From: Mycolicibacterium baixiangningiae
GTDB lineage: Bacteria > Actinomycetota > Actinomycetes > Mycobacteriales > Mycobacteriaceae
Direction: 5' to 3'
Length of the DNA stretch: 64,000 nt
Assembly (NCBI RefSeq): GCF_016313185.1
Contig: NZ_CP066218.1
Coordinates: 1,426,001-1,490,000, forward strand
Under the pieces are notes generated by a model, which was not told the DNA's origin, searched no databases, and saw only the letters and a program-made list of their open reading frames with translations. This document shows, in pieces, positions 34,423-43,756 of this stretch (its first letter is position 1; each line of letters starts with the position of its first letter). A program made the position numbers and the translations under genes.

Positions 34423-36128
34423 CGGCACCGAAGGAGGAACGCACATCCGGTCGGGCGACCGCCGACGACGCGCAGCAGTTCGAACTGCTCGCTTCGGCAC
34501 TGTCGGGCAGGACCGTTCGGGTGATCAGCGGGGCAGCAGGCGAACCGGTGTGGACCGACGGCATGTCGATTTTCATCGACCCGGCGGCGGGCGAGGCAGA
34601 CCAGATCGCGTCCATCGTCGTCCAGGCGTCGCTGATCTCGGCGGGCAGCCTGACGCCGCAGATCGCAAAAAGTTTGAACCGCCGCACCAAGATCATCCGG
34701 CGGTACCTCGGTATCGAGGGACACCGCGCCCTCGGCGTGAATCAGTCGCTCCTACCGCCTTCCGTTCGTGCTCTGCTCGACCCCGCTCTCGCCGCCCGCA
34801 CGGACTCACCGGAGGCGTCACTGGCCCTCGCGTTCTCGCGGGACCCACTACCGCACCCGCCCGAGGTGTTCGGCACCCTCCGACCCAAACGCCTGCTGAC
34901 CGGAGACGCTGCCCGACAAGCCCAGCCACGAGTCGACCAACAACACGTGCCCCGCCGGCAGCACGACGCCCTGGACGAAATCGACGACGAGATCGACAAC
35001 GACGACGCCGGTGCCGCAGTCGACATGTTGTCGGTCGGCGGCACGTCAGGTGCGCTCGGACGTCTGCTGAAACGACTCTTCAAGCCCATGCGTCGCGGGA
35101 AGGCCGGTGGCACACCCGGCACCGATACGCCGACCCACCTCGGACGCGGCAACGACAAACGCAACGGGACGGCGGTCATGTCCAGCGCGAGCACGGGAGC
35201 CGTCGACGACGGCGGACACCAGGCCGGCACTGGAATCCGGTACCCGGAATGGGACCTCAACAAGAAGCGCTACCGCCCGGACTGGTGCACCGTAGAGGAG
35301 ATCGAAGCGCCACTGGACAGCACCGACGACACGCCTGTGCCCGACGCGCCCCGGCTCAGACGCAGCCTCGCCCGGCTCAGCCTCGGCCTGGATCAATGTC
35401 ATCGCCGCCCATACGGCGACGACATCGACATCGACGCCGCAATCGACGCTCAAGTCCAGGTTCGGGCATCCACGACCCCTGACGAGAACGTCTACATCGA
35501 CAGCCTGCGCCGTCGCCGCGACCTGTCGGTGTTGGTCCTGCTCGACATCTCCGGGTCCGCGGGCGAATCGGACGGCTTCGGTCGCACCGTGCACGAGCGC
35601 CAACGAGTAGCCGCCGCCGCGATCACCGCGACTCTGCACGACCTCGGAGACCGCGTCGCCCTCTACGGGTTCAACTCACGAGGCCGGTCGGCGGTACACC
35701 TGTACCCGCTCAAGCGGTTCGACGACCGCTTCAACTCCCACACCATGCGCCGCCTCCACAGCCTGACACCCGGTGCCTACTCGCGACTCGGCGCCGCCAT
35801 CCGCCACGGCGCGTCGATTCTGGAGACCCAGGGCGGAACGTCGCGCCGACTGCTCGTCGTGCTGTCCGACGGACTCGCATACGACCACGGCTACGACAAG
35901 GACTACGGCGCAGCGGATGCACGGCGCGCACTCGCCGAAGCGCGCCGCCGGGGCACCGGCGGTCTGTGCCTGACCTTCGGCACCAACACCGACGCCGAGT
36001 CCCTACGGCGGGTGTTCGGAAGCACCGCCCACGCGACCGTCGCCAACCAGGAACAACTCGCCCACGCCATCGGCACCCTGGTCCGCTCGGCCCTCCAATC
36101 AGCCGACGTACGGCGACGCATCGCCTGA
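34419..36128 (+). CDS. VWA-domain protein, NorD/CbbO-like
   Basis: A 569-residue protein from the GTG at 34419. The N-terminal part is an uncharacterised helical region, with an acidic, disordered linker at ~180-250 (DALDEIDDEIDNDDAGAAVD). The C-terminal von Willebrand A domain carries the MIDAS motif DISGS in SVLVLLDISGSAGESDG (near residue 370), with the later Thr/Asp positions in VVLSDGLAYDHGYDKDYG. With a MoxR-class ATPase next door it matches NorD/CbbO, which help insert metal cofactors or remodel target enzymes. The target is unknown; the coupled AveC-like protein is the obvious candidate. Confidence 0.85.
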   Translation: MTAPKEERTSGRATADDAQQFELLASALSGRTVRVISGAAGEPVWTDGMSIFIDPAAGEADQIASIVVQASLISAGSLTPQIAKSLNRRTKIIRRYLGIEGHRALGVNQSLLPPSVRALLDPALAARTDSPEASLALAFSRDPLPHPPEVFGTLRPKRLLTGDAARQAQPRVDQQHVPRRQHDALDEIDDEIDNDDAGAAVDMLSVGGTSGALGRLLKRLFKPMRRGKAGGTPGTDTPTHLGRGNDKRNGTAVMSSASTGAVDDGGHQAGTGIRYPEWDLNKKRYRPDWCTVEEIEAPLDSTDDTPVPDAPRLRRSLARLSLGLDQCHRRPYGDDIDIDAAIDAQVQVRASTTPDENVYIDSLRRRRDLSVLVLLDISGSAGESDGFGRTVHERQRVAAAAITATLHDLGDRVALYGFNSRGRSAVHLYPLKRFDDRFNSHTMRRLHSLTPGAYSRLGAAIRHGASILETQGGTSRRLLVVLSDGLAYDHGYDKDYGAADARRALAEARRRGTGGLCLTFGTNTDAESLRRVFGSTAHATVANQEQLAHAIGTLVRSALQSADVRRRIA

Positions 36129-36175
36129 TCCCGACATCGAACAACCACGACCGCACCAACTTCGAAGGGCAGAAC

Positions 36176-37000
36176 ATGGCCATCGCCGACGCGCAGAGCC
36201 GAACCGCGAACTCCACCGGCCGGCCGTACTACGTCACCTCGAGCAACGAGGAGCGGGTGTTCAAAGCCGCCCACCACCAGGGCCTGTCCATCATCCTCAA
36301 AGGACCCACCGGCTGCGGCAAGACGCGCTTCGTCGAAGCGATGGCTCACGACCTGCAACGGCCCCTCATCACCGTCGCCTGCCACGACGACCTCACCACC
36401 GCCGATCTCGTCGGACGATTCCTGCTGCGCGGCGGCGAGACCGAATGGGTCGACGGCCCACTGACCCGCGCCGTACGAGAGGGTGCCATCTGCTACCTCG
36501 ACGAGGTCGTCGAAGCCCGGCAGGACACCACCGTGGTCCTGCATCCACTTGCCGACCACCGCCGTCAACTCCCCATCGACCGACTCGGGATCACCCTGAA
36601 CGCCGCACCAGGCTTCGGACTGGTCGTCTCCTACAACCCCGGCTACCAGAGCGTGCTCAAAGACCTCAAGGACTCCACCCGCCAGCGTATGGTCGCCATC
36701 GAGTTCGAGTTCCCTGCACCAGAAATCGAGGTGCAGATCGTCGCCCGAGAAGCATCCATCCCGACAGACACCGCTGCGGTCATCGTCCAGTTCGCCCAGG
36801 GCATACGACGTTTGGAGACCCCCGGACTCCGGGAGGTCGCGTCCACGCGCGTCCTCATCGCCGCCGGACGACTGATCGCCGCAGGCCTCACCCCTCGCGA
36901 GGGCGCCCGGGCCGCAATCGCAGCACCACTCAGCGACGACCCCACCGTCCAGAACGGGTTGATGAAAATGATCGACGTCTACATCGCTGAGCCGTCGTGA
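36176..37000 (+). CDS. CbbQ/NirQ/NorQ-type AAA+ ATPase (MoxR family)
   Basis: A 274-residue MoxR-clade AAA+ ATPase. Walker A is GPTGCGKT (near residue 43), Walker B is ICYLDEVVEA, sensor 1 is VSYNPGY and the arginine region is LKDSTRQRMVAIEF. The C-terminal CbbQ_C domain contains LREVASTRVLIAAGRLIAAG. Partners of this clade are VWA proteins, as here (48-bp gap). Known pairs activate Rubisco or nitric oxide reductase; neither enzyme is nearby, so this pair likely serves another protein. The attR site lies 54 bp past the stop. Confidence 0.9.
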   Translation: MAIADAQSRTANSTGRPYYVTSSNEERVFKAAHHQGLSIILKGPTGCGKTRFVEAMAHDLQRPLITVACHDDLTTADLVGRFLLRGGETEWVDGPLTRAVREGAICYLDEVVEARQDTTVVLHPLADHRRQLPIDRLGITLNAAPGFGLVVSYNPGYQSVLKDLKDSTRQRMVAIEFEFPAPEIEVQIVAREASIPTDTAAVIVQFAQGIRRLETPGLREVASTRVLIAAGRLIAAGLTPREGARAAIAAPLSDDPTVQNGLMKMIDVYIAEPS

Positions 37001-37053
37001 ACACCGTCGGCCATGCTGTCTCAGCAACGATGGGTTCCTGAACTGCACCAGTA

Positions 37054-37090
37054 CCGCACAGTGTCGGTTCGAGTCCGACTGGGGGCACCG
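37054..37090. repeat. attR: duplicated tRNA 3' end
   Basis: An exact 37-bp copy of 31636-31672. It lacks the 5' part of the tRNA, so it is not a gene. It marks the right end of the island; chromosomal genes resume at 37102. Confidence 0.9.
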
Positions 37091-37101
37091 GAATGAGTTT
37101 G

Positions 37102-38592
37102 TCAGCCTGACGTGGCCTCCAGCACAGTGCTCAGCGTTGCTTTGGCACCCCGCTCCGCCAGTGCTCTGCGGTAAGACTCAAAGGTAGCGACGAAGTCGGC
37201 GTGCTCGGAGGCACCGCTGGCACGCAACGGTTCGATCCCCAGCGCTTCACGTGGATCGCCCGATATGAGTAGCTGTCGAGCACTGTCGTCGAGGCGCGGC
37301 TCGGTCACCTCGAAGTCCTTGCCGTCGTCATCGGTTTCCCGCAGAACTCGACTCCAGGCAGCGAGGACGAAGGCTGGAATGCGATGGTCTGTGCCGCGCG
37401 CGAGCACCTGCTGAATGGTGGTGGTCAGGAACACCGGCACCTTCGATGCGCTGTCCGAGGCGATGCGGGTCAGCTGATCATGCATCGCTTCGTTGGAGAA
37501 GCGTTCGAGCACCGTGTTCTCGTAGTCCACCAGGTCTACATCGCGCGGCGGCTCGAGCAACGGCAGCACTATCTTGTCCAAGAAGCGCCCCAGCAGTACG
37601 GGCACCTGTGGGTCGCGCATCGCCTCGGCCACCTCGCGGTAACCGAGCAGCAGGCCGGGATAGGTCAGGGTGAGGTGGCCGGCGTTGAGCACACGAACCT
37701 TGACTTGCTCCCACAATTTCACTTGGTCGCTGAATTGGACACCCACCTCCTCGAGTGCCGGGCGGCCGTCGGTGAAGCGATCTTCGATGACCCACTGGCT
37801 GAATTCTTCGGCAACAACGGGGATTTGGTCCGCCAGGCCGCTCGCTTGGGTGAGGCGCGCAGCGTCCTCTGCCGATACCGATGGCGTGATGCGGTCGACG
37901 AGCGAGTTCGGAAACATCACGTTGGCATCGATCCACGCGCCGAGGTCCTGGTCCATTGCGTTGGCGAAGCCGACGAAGGCGGCACGCGCCACTTCGCCGT
38001 TGTGGCGCAGGTTATCGCACGATACGACGGTGAACGGTTTGATCCCCGCTGAACGGCGCCGCGCCAGCGCCTCCGTCACGAAGCCGAACACCGTGCGTAG
38101 ATCACCATTGCCGGTCAGGTCGTGCGCAACGTCGGGATGGTCTGTGGCGAACGCGCCTGATCCTGGATCCACGTGATACCCGCCCTCGGTGATGGTCAAC
38201 GTCGCGATGCGGAGGGCTGGATCGGTCAATAGCGTCCGCACTTCGGCGGGCTGTTCGGGCGCGAGTAGGTAATCGAGCTGAGCGCCGATCACGCGCACAC
38301 TCGTGTCTCCCTTGGCTGGGGCAACGGTGAGCGAATACAGACAATCCTGGGACCGGAATTGATCGGCCTTCTTCCGGCTCCGCTCGCCGCCGGACAGTCC
38401 GATACCCACTATGCCCCAGTCATTTTGATCCGGCAGAGCAAGACAGCGATCGATGTAGGAAGCCTGATGCGCACGGTGGAAATTGCCCACGCCGAAGTGG
38501 GCGATTCCGGGTCTGAGACGGGTTCGGTCATAGGGCGGCGCCGCGACATTGGAAGGCAACTCGGAGAGCGTGCCGTTATTGAGTTCAGTCAT
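37102..38592 (-). CDS. Mannitol dehydrogenase family protein (polyol/fructuronate reductase)
   Basis: A 496-residue long-chain polyol dehydrogenase. The Rossmann N-terminus contains IAHFGVGNFHRAHQASYID. The signature region is FTVVSCDNLRHNGEVARAAF and the catalytic block is KVRVLNAGHLTLTYPGLLLG. The family oxidises mannitol, arabinitol or reduces fructuronate with NAD. No sugar transporter is adjacent on this strand. The ABM-type monooxygenase gene lies immediately upstream (24-bp gap) and is probably cotranscribed. Confidence 0.88.
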   Translation of the reverse strand: MTELNNGTLSELPSNVAAPPYDRTRLRPGIAHFGVGNFHRAHQASYIDRCLALPDQNDWGIVGIGLSGGERSRKKADQFRSQDCLYSLTVAPAKGDTSVRVIGAQLDYLLAPEQPAEVRTLLTDPALRIATLTITEGGYHVDPGSGAFATDHPDVAHDLTGNGDLRTVFGFVTEALARRRSAGIKPFTVVSCDNLRHNGEVARAAFVGFANAMDQDLGAWIDANVMFPNSLVDRITPSVSAEDAARLTQASGLADQIPVVAEEFSQWVIEDRFTDGRPALEEVGVQFSDQVKLWEQVKVRVLNAGHLTLTYPGLLLGYREVAEAMRDPQVPVLLGRFLDKIVLPLLEPPRDVDLVDYENTVLERFSNEAMHDQLTRIASDSASKVPVFLTTTIQQVLARGTDHRIPAFVLAAWSRVLRETDDDGKDFEVTEPRLDDSARQLLISGDPREALGIEPLRASGASEHADFVATFESYRRALAERGAKATLSTVLEATSG

Positions 38593-38616
38593 GTCACCTC
38601 TCCAAACGGTCTGGGC

Positions 38617-38934
38617 CTATTTCTCGAAGAGCAGTCGAAGCTCTGAGGGTTCGCGCAGGAGGTCTTCGAGAATCTCATTGCCCTGGGTGTTGTAGGGCTG
38701 GCGCATGTGCTCGTCCCATGCGGAGCGCGAGCGGAACATCTCGAGCATCACCCACGTGTCCGCATCGTCCTGGGGCTGGAGGAAGTGCATGAACACACAA
38801 CCCGGTTCGGTCAGGGTGTTCTGGCGCATGGACTGGAGCTGAGCCTCGGCTTCGGCGAGGCGGTCGAGGCGCGGTTTGATGGTGACCACCAGGAATAGCG
38901 GTCGGTCAGAGTCGTGACGTTCACCGTCCGGCAA
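38617..38934 (-). CDS. Quinol monooxygenase-like ABM-domain protein
   Basis: A 105-residue antibiotic biosynthesis monooxygenase (ABM) domain protein (LFLVVTIKPRLDRLAEAEAQ, then EPGCVFMHFLQPQDDADTWV and MLEMFRSRSAWDEHMRQPY). The TTG at 38934 has GAGGTG in ribosome-site position; GTG inside FLVVTIK is another option. Family members such as YgiN oxidise quinols without cofactors. It precedes the polyol dehydrogenase. Confidence 0.75.
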   Translation of the reverse strand: MPDGERHDSDRPLFLVVTIKPRLDRLAEAEAQLQSMRQNTLTEPGCVFMHFLQPQDDADTWVMLEMFRSRSAWDEHMRQPYNTQGNEILEDLLREPSELRLLFEK

Positions 38935-39453
38935 TTGGCACCTCGATCGAGTTCTGCAGTCGTCATGATCAGTACCTCTGTCCGCTGTGAGCGCAGTCGC
39001 AGAGACTGTGATCTGGATCACGCTACTCACATCTCGTGGTCGGCGGGACGAATTTCGCATGCGTTTTGAATGGGTTTGGCCGCATTTTGGCCCGTTTGTC
39101 GGCGCCGCCCAAGACAGGGACGCCACGCCGCTCGATCGGGAGATGACGAAGCCTTGGCCGGACGGGGCTGAACACGTGATTCCCGTGGTCTCCGACAGGC
39201 AGCTGAACGGGCCATGCCGAGCCGTCTGACCGTAGGCCAGCGTCGGGGTGCCCTCTGGTGGATCGCCCATGCAACTGTCACCGGTGCAGGGGGTGATGAA
39301 GCTGTCGGCCTCCAGCGTCACCCGATGAGACTACGGCGATCGAACTCGGCGAGAGCCCATGCAAAACCTCCGTCGTCGAAGCACGACCACGCATACTGTG
39401 GTCGACGACCGGCGGCAGACTGTCGACGTATGCGATTCCGAAAAGAGTGACGA
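38935..39453. other. 519-bp gap without recognisable gene
   Basis: Short open frames on both strands lack family motifs and ribosome sites. The stretch holds the promoters of the reverse polyol cluster and the forward SDR gene. A lower-GC patch occurs at about 39050-39110. Nothing else recognised. Confidence 0.5.
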
Positions 39454-40245
39454 GTGAACAGGTTTGATGGCAAAGGCGTGCTGGTGACCGGAGCGGCGTC
39501 GGGAATCGGCCAGGCGACCGTGCAGCGACTACTGGATGAAGGGGCCTACGTGGTGGGCTTGGACCTCCCCGAGGCCGATCGCGTCGCCGATCGATACGCC
39601 TACCGCCGCGCCGACATCCTCGACGGAGAAGCGGTCGCCGAGGCGGTGGCCGCCGTGGTGGCCGCGGTGGGGCGACTCGACGGCGTGGTGCACTCCGCCG
39701 GGGTTGCCGGCGGCGGACCCATCCACCTGCTACCTGACGACGAATGGGACCGCGTGGTCGACGTCAACCTCAAGGGCACCTTCGTCGTCAGCCGCGCCGC
39801 GTTGACCCAGATGCTGCAGCAGGACCGCGTCGACGGCGAACGCGGCGCCATCGTGAACCTGTCCAGCATCGAGGGGCTGGAGGGCACTGCGGGCGGGAGC
39901 TCCTACAACGCGTCGAAGGGCGGTGTCGTGCTGCTGACCAAGAACGCGGCAATCGACTACGGGCCAAGCGGGATTCGGGTCAATGCCATCTGTCCCGGCT
40001 TCATCGAGACACCGCTGTTCGACTCCGTTGTGGGCATGCCGGGCATGGAGGGACCGCGCGAGGGGCTACTCCACGAGCACAAGCTGCGGCGGTTCGGCCG
40101 CGCTGCGGAGGTGGCCAGCGTCGCCGCCTTCCTCCTCTCGGCTGACGCGAGCTTCGTCAGCGGACAGGCGCTGGCGGTGGACGGCGGTTACCTGGCCGGC
40201 CGCGATCACCACGTCACCGAGCTACTCGGGCTGGGCAACCAGTAG
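39454..40245 (+). CDS. SDR family oxidoreductase
   Basis: A 263-residue classical short-chain dehydrogenase with the cofactor site TGAASGIG, an HSAG block (GVVHSAGVAGGG), active-site Ser in NLSSIEGLEG, and YxxxK in SSYNASKGGVVLLTK. The C-terminus ends DGGYLAGRDHHVTELLG. The GTG start follows GAGTGACGA. It converges with the DUF2236 gene, 4 bp apart. The substrate is unknown; an alcohol or sterol-like compound is typical in mycobacteria. Confidence 0.88.
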   Translation: MNRFDGKGVLVTGAASGIGQATVQRLLDEGAYVVGLDLPEADRVADRYAYRRADILDGEAVAEAVAAVVAAVGRLDGVVHSAGVAGGGPIHLLPDDEWDRVVDVNLKGTFVVSRAALTQMLQQDRVDGERGAIVNLSSIEGLEGTAGGSSYNASKGGVVLLTKNAAIDYGPSGIRVNAICPGFIETPLFDSVVGMPGMEGPREGLLHEHKLRRFGRAAEVASVAAFLLSADASFVSGQALAVDGGYLAGRDHHVTELLGLGNQ

Positions 40246-40249
40246 CTCG

Positions 40250-41104
40250 TTAGGCGGTCATCACCCACCGGATCCCACCGACCAGCACCCGTCCGGATAC
40301 CCGCACAGCCGTCGCCTCCAGGGGCGGAAAGTACGGCAGTCGCAACGGCTTACGTGCCCATCCCGGCAGCATCGCCACCGAGGTGGCGGCCAGCACCCCG
40401 TAGGGGGCACGGGCGGGCAACGGCAGCGGCGGCGTCAACAACAAGAATCGCGCGGCGTCGCGGGCCGCTGCGGTGCTGCGCAGTTCCGGTCGGTACGCCT
40501 CGATCCGCTCGCGCAGCTCGCCCTCGGTGCGAGGCGGATTCCGCACTCCGAGAGCGGTTGCGACGCGGGCGGTGTCGGCGACGTACCCGTCGCGGCCGGT
40601 CTGGTCCAGAGGCTGTGCGCCGTAGAGCTGGTGCGCAAGCAGGAAGCTGTCGATCTCGGCGATGTGCACCCATTCGAGAAGGTGGGGATCAGTGGCTTCG
40701 TAGGGTGTGCCGTCCGGCGCCACCCCGCGTACATGGCGGTGAATGCCGCGTACCTTGTCGACAGCGCGTTGCGCGTCGGCGGCCGGCCCGAACGTGGTCA
40801 CGGCGAGGAATGTGCTGGTGCGCTGCAGACGTCCCCAGGGATCGCCGCGGTAGTCGGAGTGGCCGGCGACGCCGGCCATCGCGAGCGGATGCAGGGACTG
40901 CAGAAGCAGCGCACGCAATCCTCCGACGAACATCGATGCGTCGGCGTGGACGCGCCGGATGGGTCGATCCTCGGCGAACCACCGTGGGCCCGGTGTTCCG
41001 TGGATGCGGGCGCGGTTGTCCGGGCCGTCGGGTCCGGCGACCAAGCCGAACAGCGCGCGGCCCAGACCACTTCTGACCGCACCCAGTTCCCGCTCCAACA
41101 CCAT
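40250..41104 (-). CDS. MpaB/DUF2236-family oxygenase
   Basis: A 284-residue DUF2236 protein. It contains VHADASMFVGGLRALLLQSL, HPLAMAGVAGHSDYRGDPWG and the heme-ligand-bearing HLLEWVHIAEIDSFLLAHQL, where the His residues correspond to conserved ligands in latex-clearing protein and MpaB relatives. The family comprises haem-dependent oxygenases or peroxygenase-like enzymes of largely unknown substrate, very numerous in mycobacteria. It is expressed away from the MFS/pobA pair. Confidence 0.85.
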   Translation of the reverse strand: MVLERELGAVRSGLGRALFGLVAGPDGPDNRARIHGTPGPRWFAEDRPIRRVHADASMFVGGLRALLLQSLHPLAMAGVAGHSDYRGDPWGRLQRTSTFLAVTTFGPAADAQRAVDKVRGIHRHVRGVAPDGTPYEATDPHLLEWVHIAEIDSFLLAHQLYGAQPLDQTGRDGYVADTARVATALGVRNPPRTEGELRERIEAYRPELRSTAAARDAARFLLLTPPLPLPARAPYGVLAATSVAMLPGWARKPLRLPYFPPLEATAVRVSGRVLVGGIRWVMTA

Positions 41105-41225
41105 GACTCGACGGTACGTGGCCGGCGCGGGGGCGTGGGGGCGAGATCGCGCCGGTCAGCGGGTGTGAGATCGGGCCATTGCGGCAATCCGAGCTTCTAC
41201 AACTCTTGGTGAGGGGTGGACAACG

Positions 41226-42476
41226 ATGTCCAGGAATCTCCAGCACGCCGCGTCGACCGCCGGCACGTCCCAGGCGGCCGGCATTTGGCCCGTCCTGCTC
41301 TGCTGGGTGGCGGTCGCCCTCGACGGCTACGACCTCGTCGTCCTGGGCGTCGTCATCCCGACCCTCCTGGAGTCGGACGCCCTCGGCTTCACCGGGCCCA
41401 CGATCACCACGGCCTCCACGCTGGGTCTGGTCGGCATGGGCATCGGCGCCGTCCTGATCGGGCCGCTCACCGACCGGTTCGGCCGGCGCCGGACCCTGAT
41501 CGCCAGCGTCGCCCTCTTCTCGCTTCTCACCATCGCGACGGGCGTGGCGCAGAACGTCGGTCAGTTCACCACCTTCCGTTTCCTCGCCGGGCTCGGACTC
41601 GGCGGCTGCCTGCCGACGGCTCTCGCGTTCATGAGCGAGCACGCGCGGACCGGCCGAGCCAGCTCCGCGATGACGCGGATGATGACCGGCTACCACGTGG
41701 GTGCCGTGCTCTCGGCGGTGTTGGCGCTATGGATGGTCGAGGACTACGGCTGGCGGTCGATGTTCCTGGTCGGCGGCGCGCTGGGCCTAGTGACACTCCC
41801 GGTCATGTGGGCCAAGCTGCCCGAGTCCGCGGCCTATCTCCGTGTGGTCGAGCGCAATGACGGTTCCGGCGCGGGAACCCTCGCCCGGAGCGCCGAGGTG
41901 GTCAAGGGCCGCTACCTCCGGATCAGCATCGGCTTGTGCGTGGCGTCGTTCATGGGCCTGCTACTCGTCTACGGGCTCAACACCTGGTTGCCGACGATCA
42001 TGCGCGACGCCGGTTATTCGATCCAGCAGGGCACCACCCTGATCCTGGTCCTCAACGTCGGTGCGGTGATCGGCCTGCTCGTCGCCGGCCACATCTCGGA
42101 CACCCGCGGCAACAAGCCTGCGGTGATTGCGTGGTTCGGACTTGCCGCGATCTTCCTTGCCCTGTTGTCGATTAAGATGGAGAGCCGCCTACTCGTCTAC
42201 GCGGCGGTCCTGCTGACGGGCATCTTCGTCTTCAGCGCCCAGGTACTGGTCTACGCGTTCGTCGGCCACCTCTACCCGCCCGAAATCCGTGGTACCGCAC
42301 TGGGTATGGCGGCCGGGGTGGGACGAGTCGGAGCGATCATCGGCCCCTCCCTCGGCGGCCTGCTGTTGACTGCCGGGCTCGCCTACCCATGGGGCTTCTA
42401 CGCTTTCACGCTGGCGGCCATCCTCGCGGCGCTCGCTCTGGCCACGGTGCCGGCGCACGCACACGGCGTCGACTGA
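41226..42476 (+). CDS. MFS aromatic acid:H+ symporter (PcaK/BenK type)
   Basis: A 416-residue 12-helix MFS porter of the AAHS group. The N-terminal signature VALDGYDLVVLGVVIPTLLE carries the Asp/Gly-Tyr-Asp pattern typical for 4-hydroxybenzoate and benzoate carriers. The loop 2-3 motif is GPLTDRFGRRRTL and loop 8-9 is AGHISDTRGNK. It is followed by the 4-hydroxybenzoate hydroxylase gene with a 1-bp gap, so 4-hydroxybenzoate or a close aromatic acid is the likely substrate. Confidence 0.88.
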   Translation: MSRNLQHAASTAGTSQAAGIWPVLLCWVAVALDGYDLVVLGVVIPTLLESDALGFTGPTITTASTLGLVGMGIGAVLIGPLTDRFGRRRTLIASVALFSLLTIATGVAQNVGQFTTFRFLAGLGLGGCLPTALAFMSEHARTGRASSAMTRMMTGYHVGAVLSAVLALWMVEDYGWRSMFLVGGALGLVTLPVMWAKLPESAAYLRVVERNDGSGAGTLARSAEVVKGRYLRISIGLCVASFMGLLLVYGLNTWLPTIMRDAGYSIQQGTTLILVLNVGAVIGLLVAGHISDTRGNKPAVIAWFGLAAIFLALLSIKMESRLLVYAAVLLTGIFVFSAQVLVYAFVGHLYPPEIRGTALGMAAGVGRVGAIIGPSLGGLLLTAGLAYPWGFYAFTLAAILAALALATVPAHAHGVD

Positions 42477-42477
42477 C

Positions 42478-43689
42478 ATGGCCGCCGCGGACCTGCGGAC
42501 CCAGGTGGCCATCATCGGAGCAGGCCCCGCCGGCATGCTGCTGTCGCACCTTCTCGCCGCGGACGGCGTCGAGTCCATCGTGCTGGAAACCCGCTCGCAG
42601 TCCTACGTCGCGTCCCGGATCCGCGCCGGCATCCTGGAGCAGTCGACGGTCGATCTGCTGCGGGAGTGCGGACTGGGGGAGCGGTTGCACCGCGAGGGCG
42701 ACGAACACCGCGGCATCTACCTGCAGTGGCCCGACGAACGCCACCACCTCGACTTCGTCGACCTGATCGGCCGGTCGGTGTGGGTGTACGGCCAGACCGA
42801 GGTCCAGAAAGATCTGATCGACGCGCGGAACGCAGCCGGCCAGGAGATCCACTACGACGTCACCGACACCAGCCTGCACGACATCGAAACAAACTCTCCC
42901 GCAGTCACATTCACCGACGTGGACGGCCGCCCGCGCAGAGTCGACGCAGACATCGTGGTCGGCTGCGACGGGTCCTTCGGGCCCAGCCGCGAACGGGTGC
43001 CGCCGCACGTCCGCCGCGACTGGAACCGGGTCTACCCGTATTCGTGGTTCGGAGTCCTCGCCGATATCGCCCCGTCGACCGACGAGCTCATCTACGCCTG
43101 GCACGGCGACGGTTTCGCGCTGCACTCGATGCGGTCGGCGACGGTCTCGCGCTTCTATCTCCAGGTGCCGAACGGCACCGCACCCGACGACTGGTCCGAC
43201 GATCGGATCTGGGAAGCGCTGGCGACTCGACTGGGCCACGGGCAGAACGGCTGGGAGCTCACCACGGGGCCGATCACCGACAAGAGCGTGTTGCCGATGC
43301 GGTCGTTCGTCCAGACCCCGATGCGTTACGGCCGGTTGTTCCTGGCCGGCGATGCCGCCCACATCGTCCCGCCCACCGGCGCCAAGGGTCTCAACCTCGC
43401 TGTCGCCGACGTCGCCCTGCTCGCTCCCGCGCTGGTCGACCTGGTGCGCAAGGATGACCACCGGCTCGCCAACGGCTACTCCGACACCGCTCTGCGGCGC
43501 GTCTGGCGGTGCACCCACTTCTCGTGGTGGATGACCGCGATGCTGCATCGCAGCGAGGATCCGTTCGACGAGCAACTGCAGCTCTCGCAGCTGCGCTGGG
43601 TCACGTCGAGCGCGGCGGGCGCAGCGGGCCTGGCAGAGAACTACGCGGGCCTGCCGATCGGCTTGACGCGCTCGAGTTCGGCGGGCTGA
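42478..43689 (+). CDS. pobA: 4-hydroxybenzoate 3-monooxygenase
   Basis: A 403-residue FAD-dependent hydroxylase. The FAD site is IIGAGPAGMLLSHLLAADGV, the substrate/FAD segment SYVASRIRAGILEQSTVDLL is the PobA fingerprint, DG is in VVGCDGSFGPSRERVP, and GD is in LFLAGDAAHIVPPTGAKGLN. It converts 4-hydroxybenzoate to protocatechuate with NAD(P)H and O2 in the cytoplasm. It is coupled to the AAHS porter upstream. No protocatechuate ring-cleavage genes are in the window. Confidence 0.92.
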   Translation: MAAADLRTQVAIIGAGPAGMLLSHLLAADGVESIVLETRSQSYVASRIRAGILEQSTVDLLRECGLGERLHREGDEHRGIYLQWPDERHHLDFVDLIGRSVWVYGQTEVQKDLIDARNAAGQEIHYDVTDTSLHDIETNSPAVTFTDVDGRPRRVDADIVVGCDGSFGPSRERVPPHVRRDWNRVYPYSWFGVLADIAPSTDELIYAWHGDGFALHSMRSATVSRFYLQVPNGTAPDDWSDDRIWEALATRLGHGQNGWELTTGPITDKSVLPMRSFVQTPMRYGRLFLAGDAAHIVPPTGAKGLNLAVADVALLAPALVDLVRKDDHRLANGYSDTALRRVWRCTHFSWWMTAMLHRSEDPFDEQLQLSQLRWVTSSAAGAAGLAENYAGLPIGLTRSSSAG

Positions 43690-43756
43690 GCCGTCAATCG
43701 AGCGTCCAGACGGAGACGGTCGCCAAGGCGCAAAGCGCCACTCGTGCGCCGATCAC

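Larger units (their letters stand above)
31672..37090. mobile_element. 5.4-kb tRNA-integrated genomic island
   Basis: Bounded by the 37-bp att direct repeat (31636 and 37054). The first gene next to the tRNA is a decayed integrase reading toward the att site, as expected. Cargo is a TetR regulator with divergent operon of AveC-like membrane protein, VWA protein and CbbQ-type AAA ATPase. With a broken integrase the island is probably fixed unless helped in trans. Confidence 0.8.

Noticed and set aside
37054..37090. A second tRNA gene at the right end of the island
   Set aside because: Only the T arm and acceptor 3' strand are present; the D and anticodon arms are missing, so it is an att duplication.
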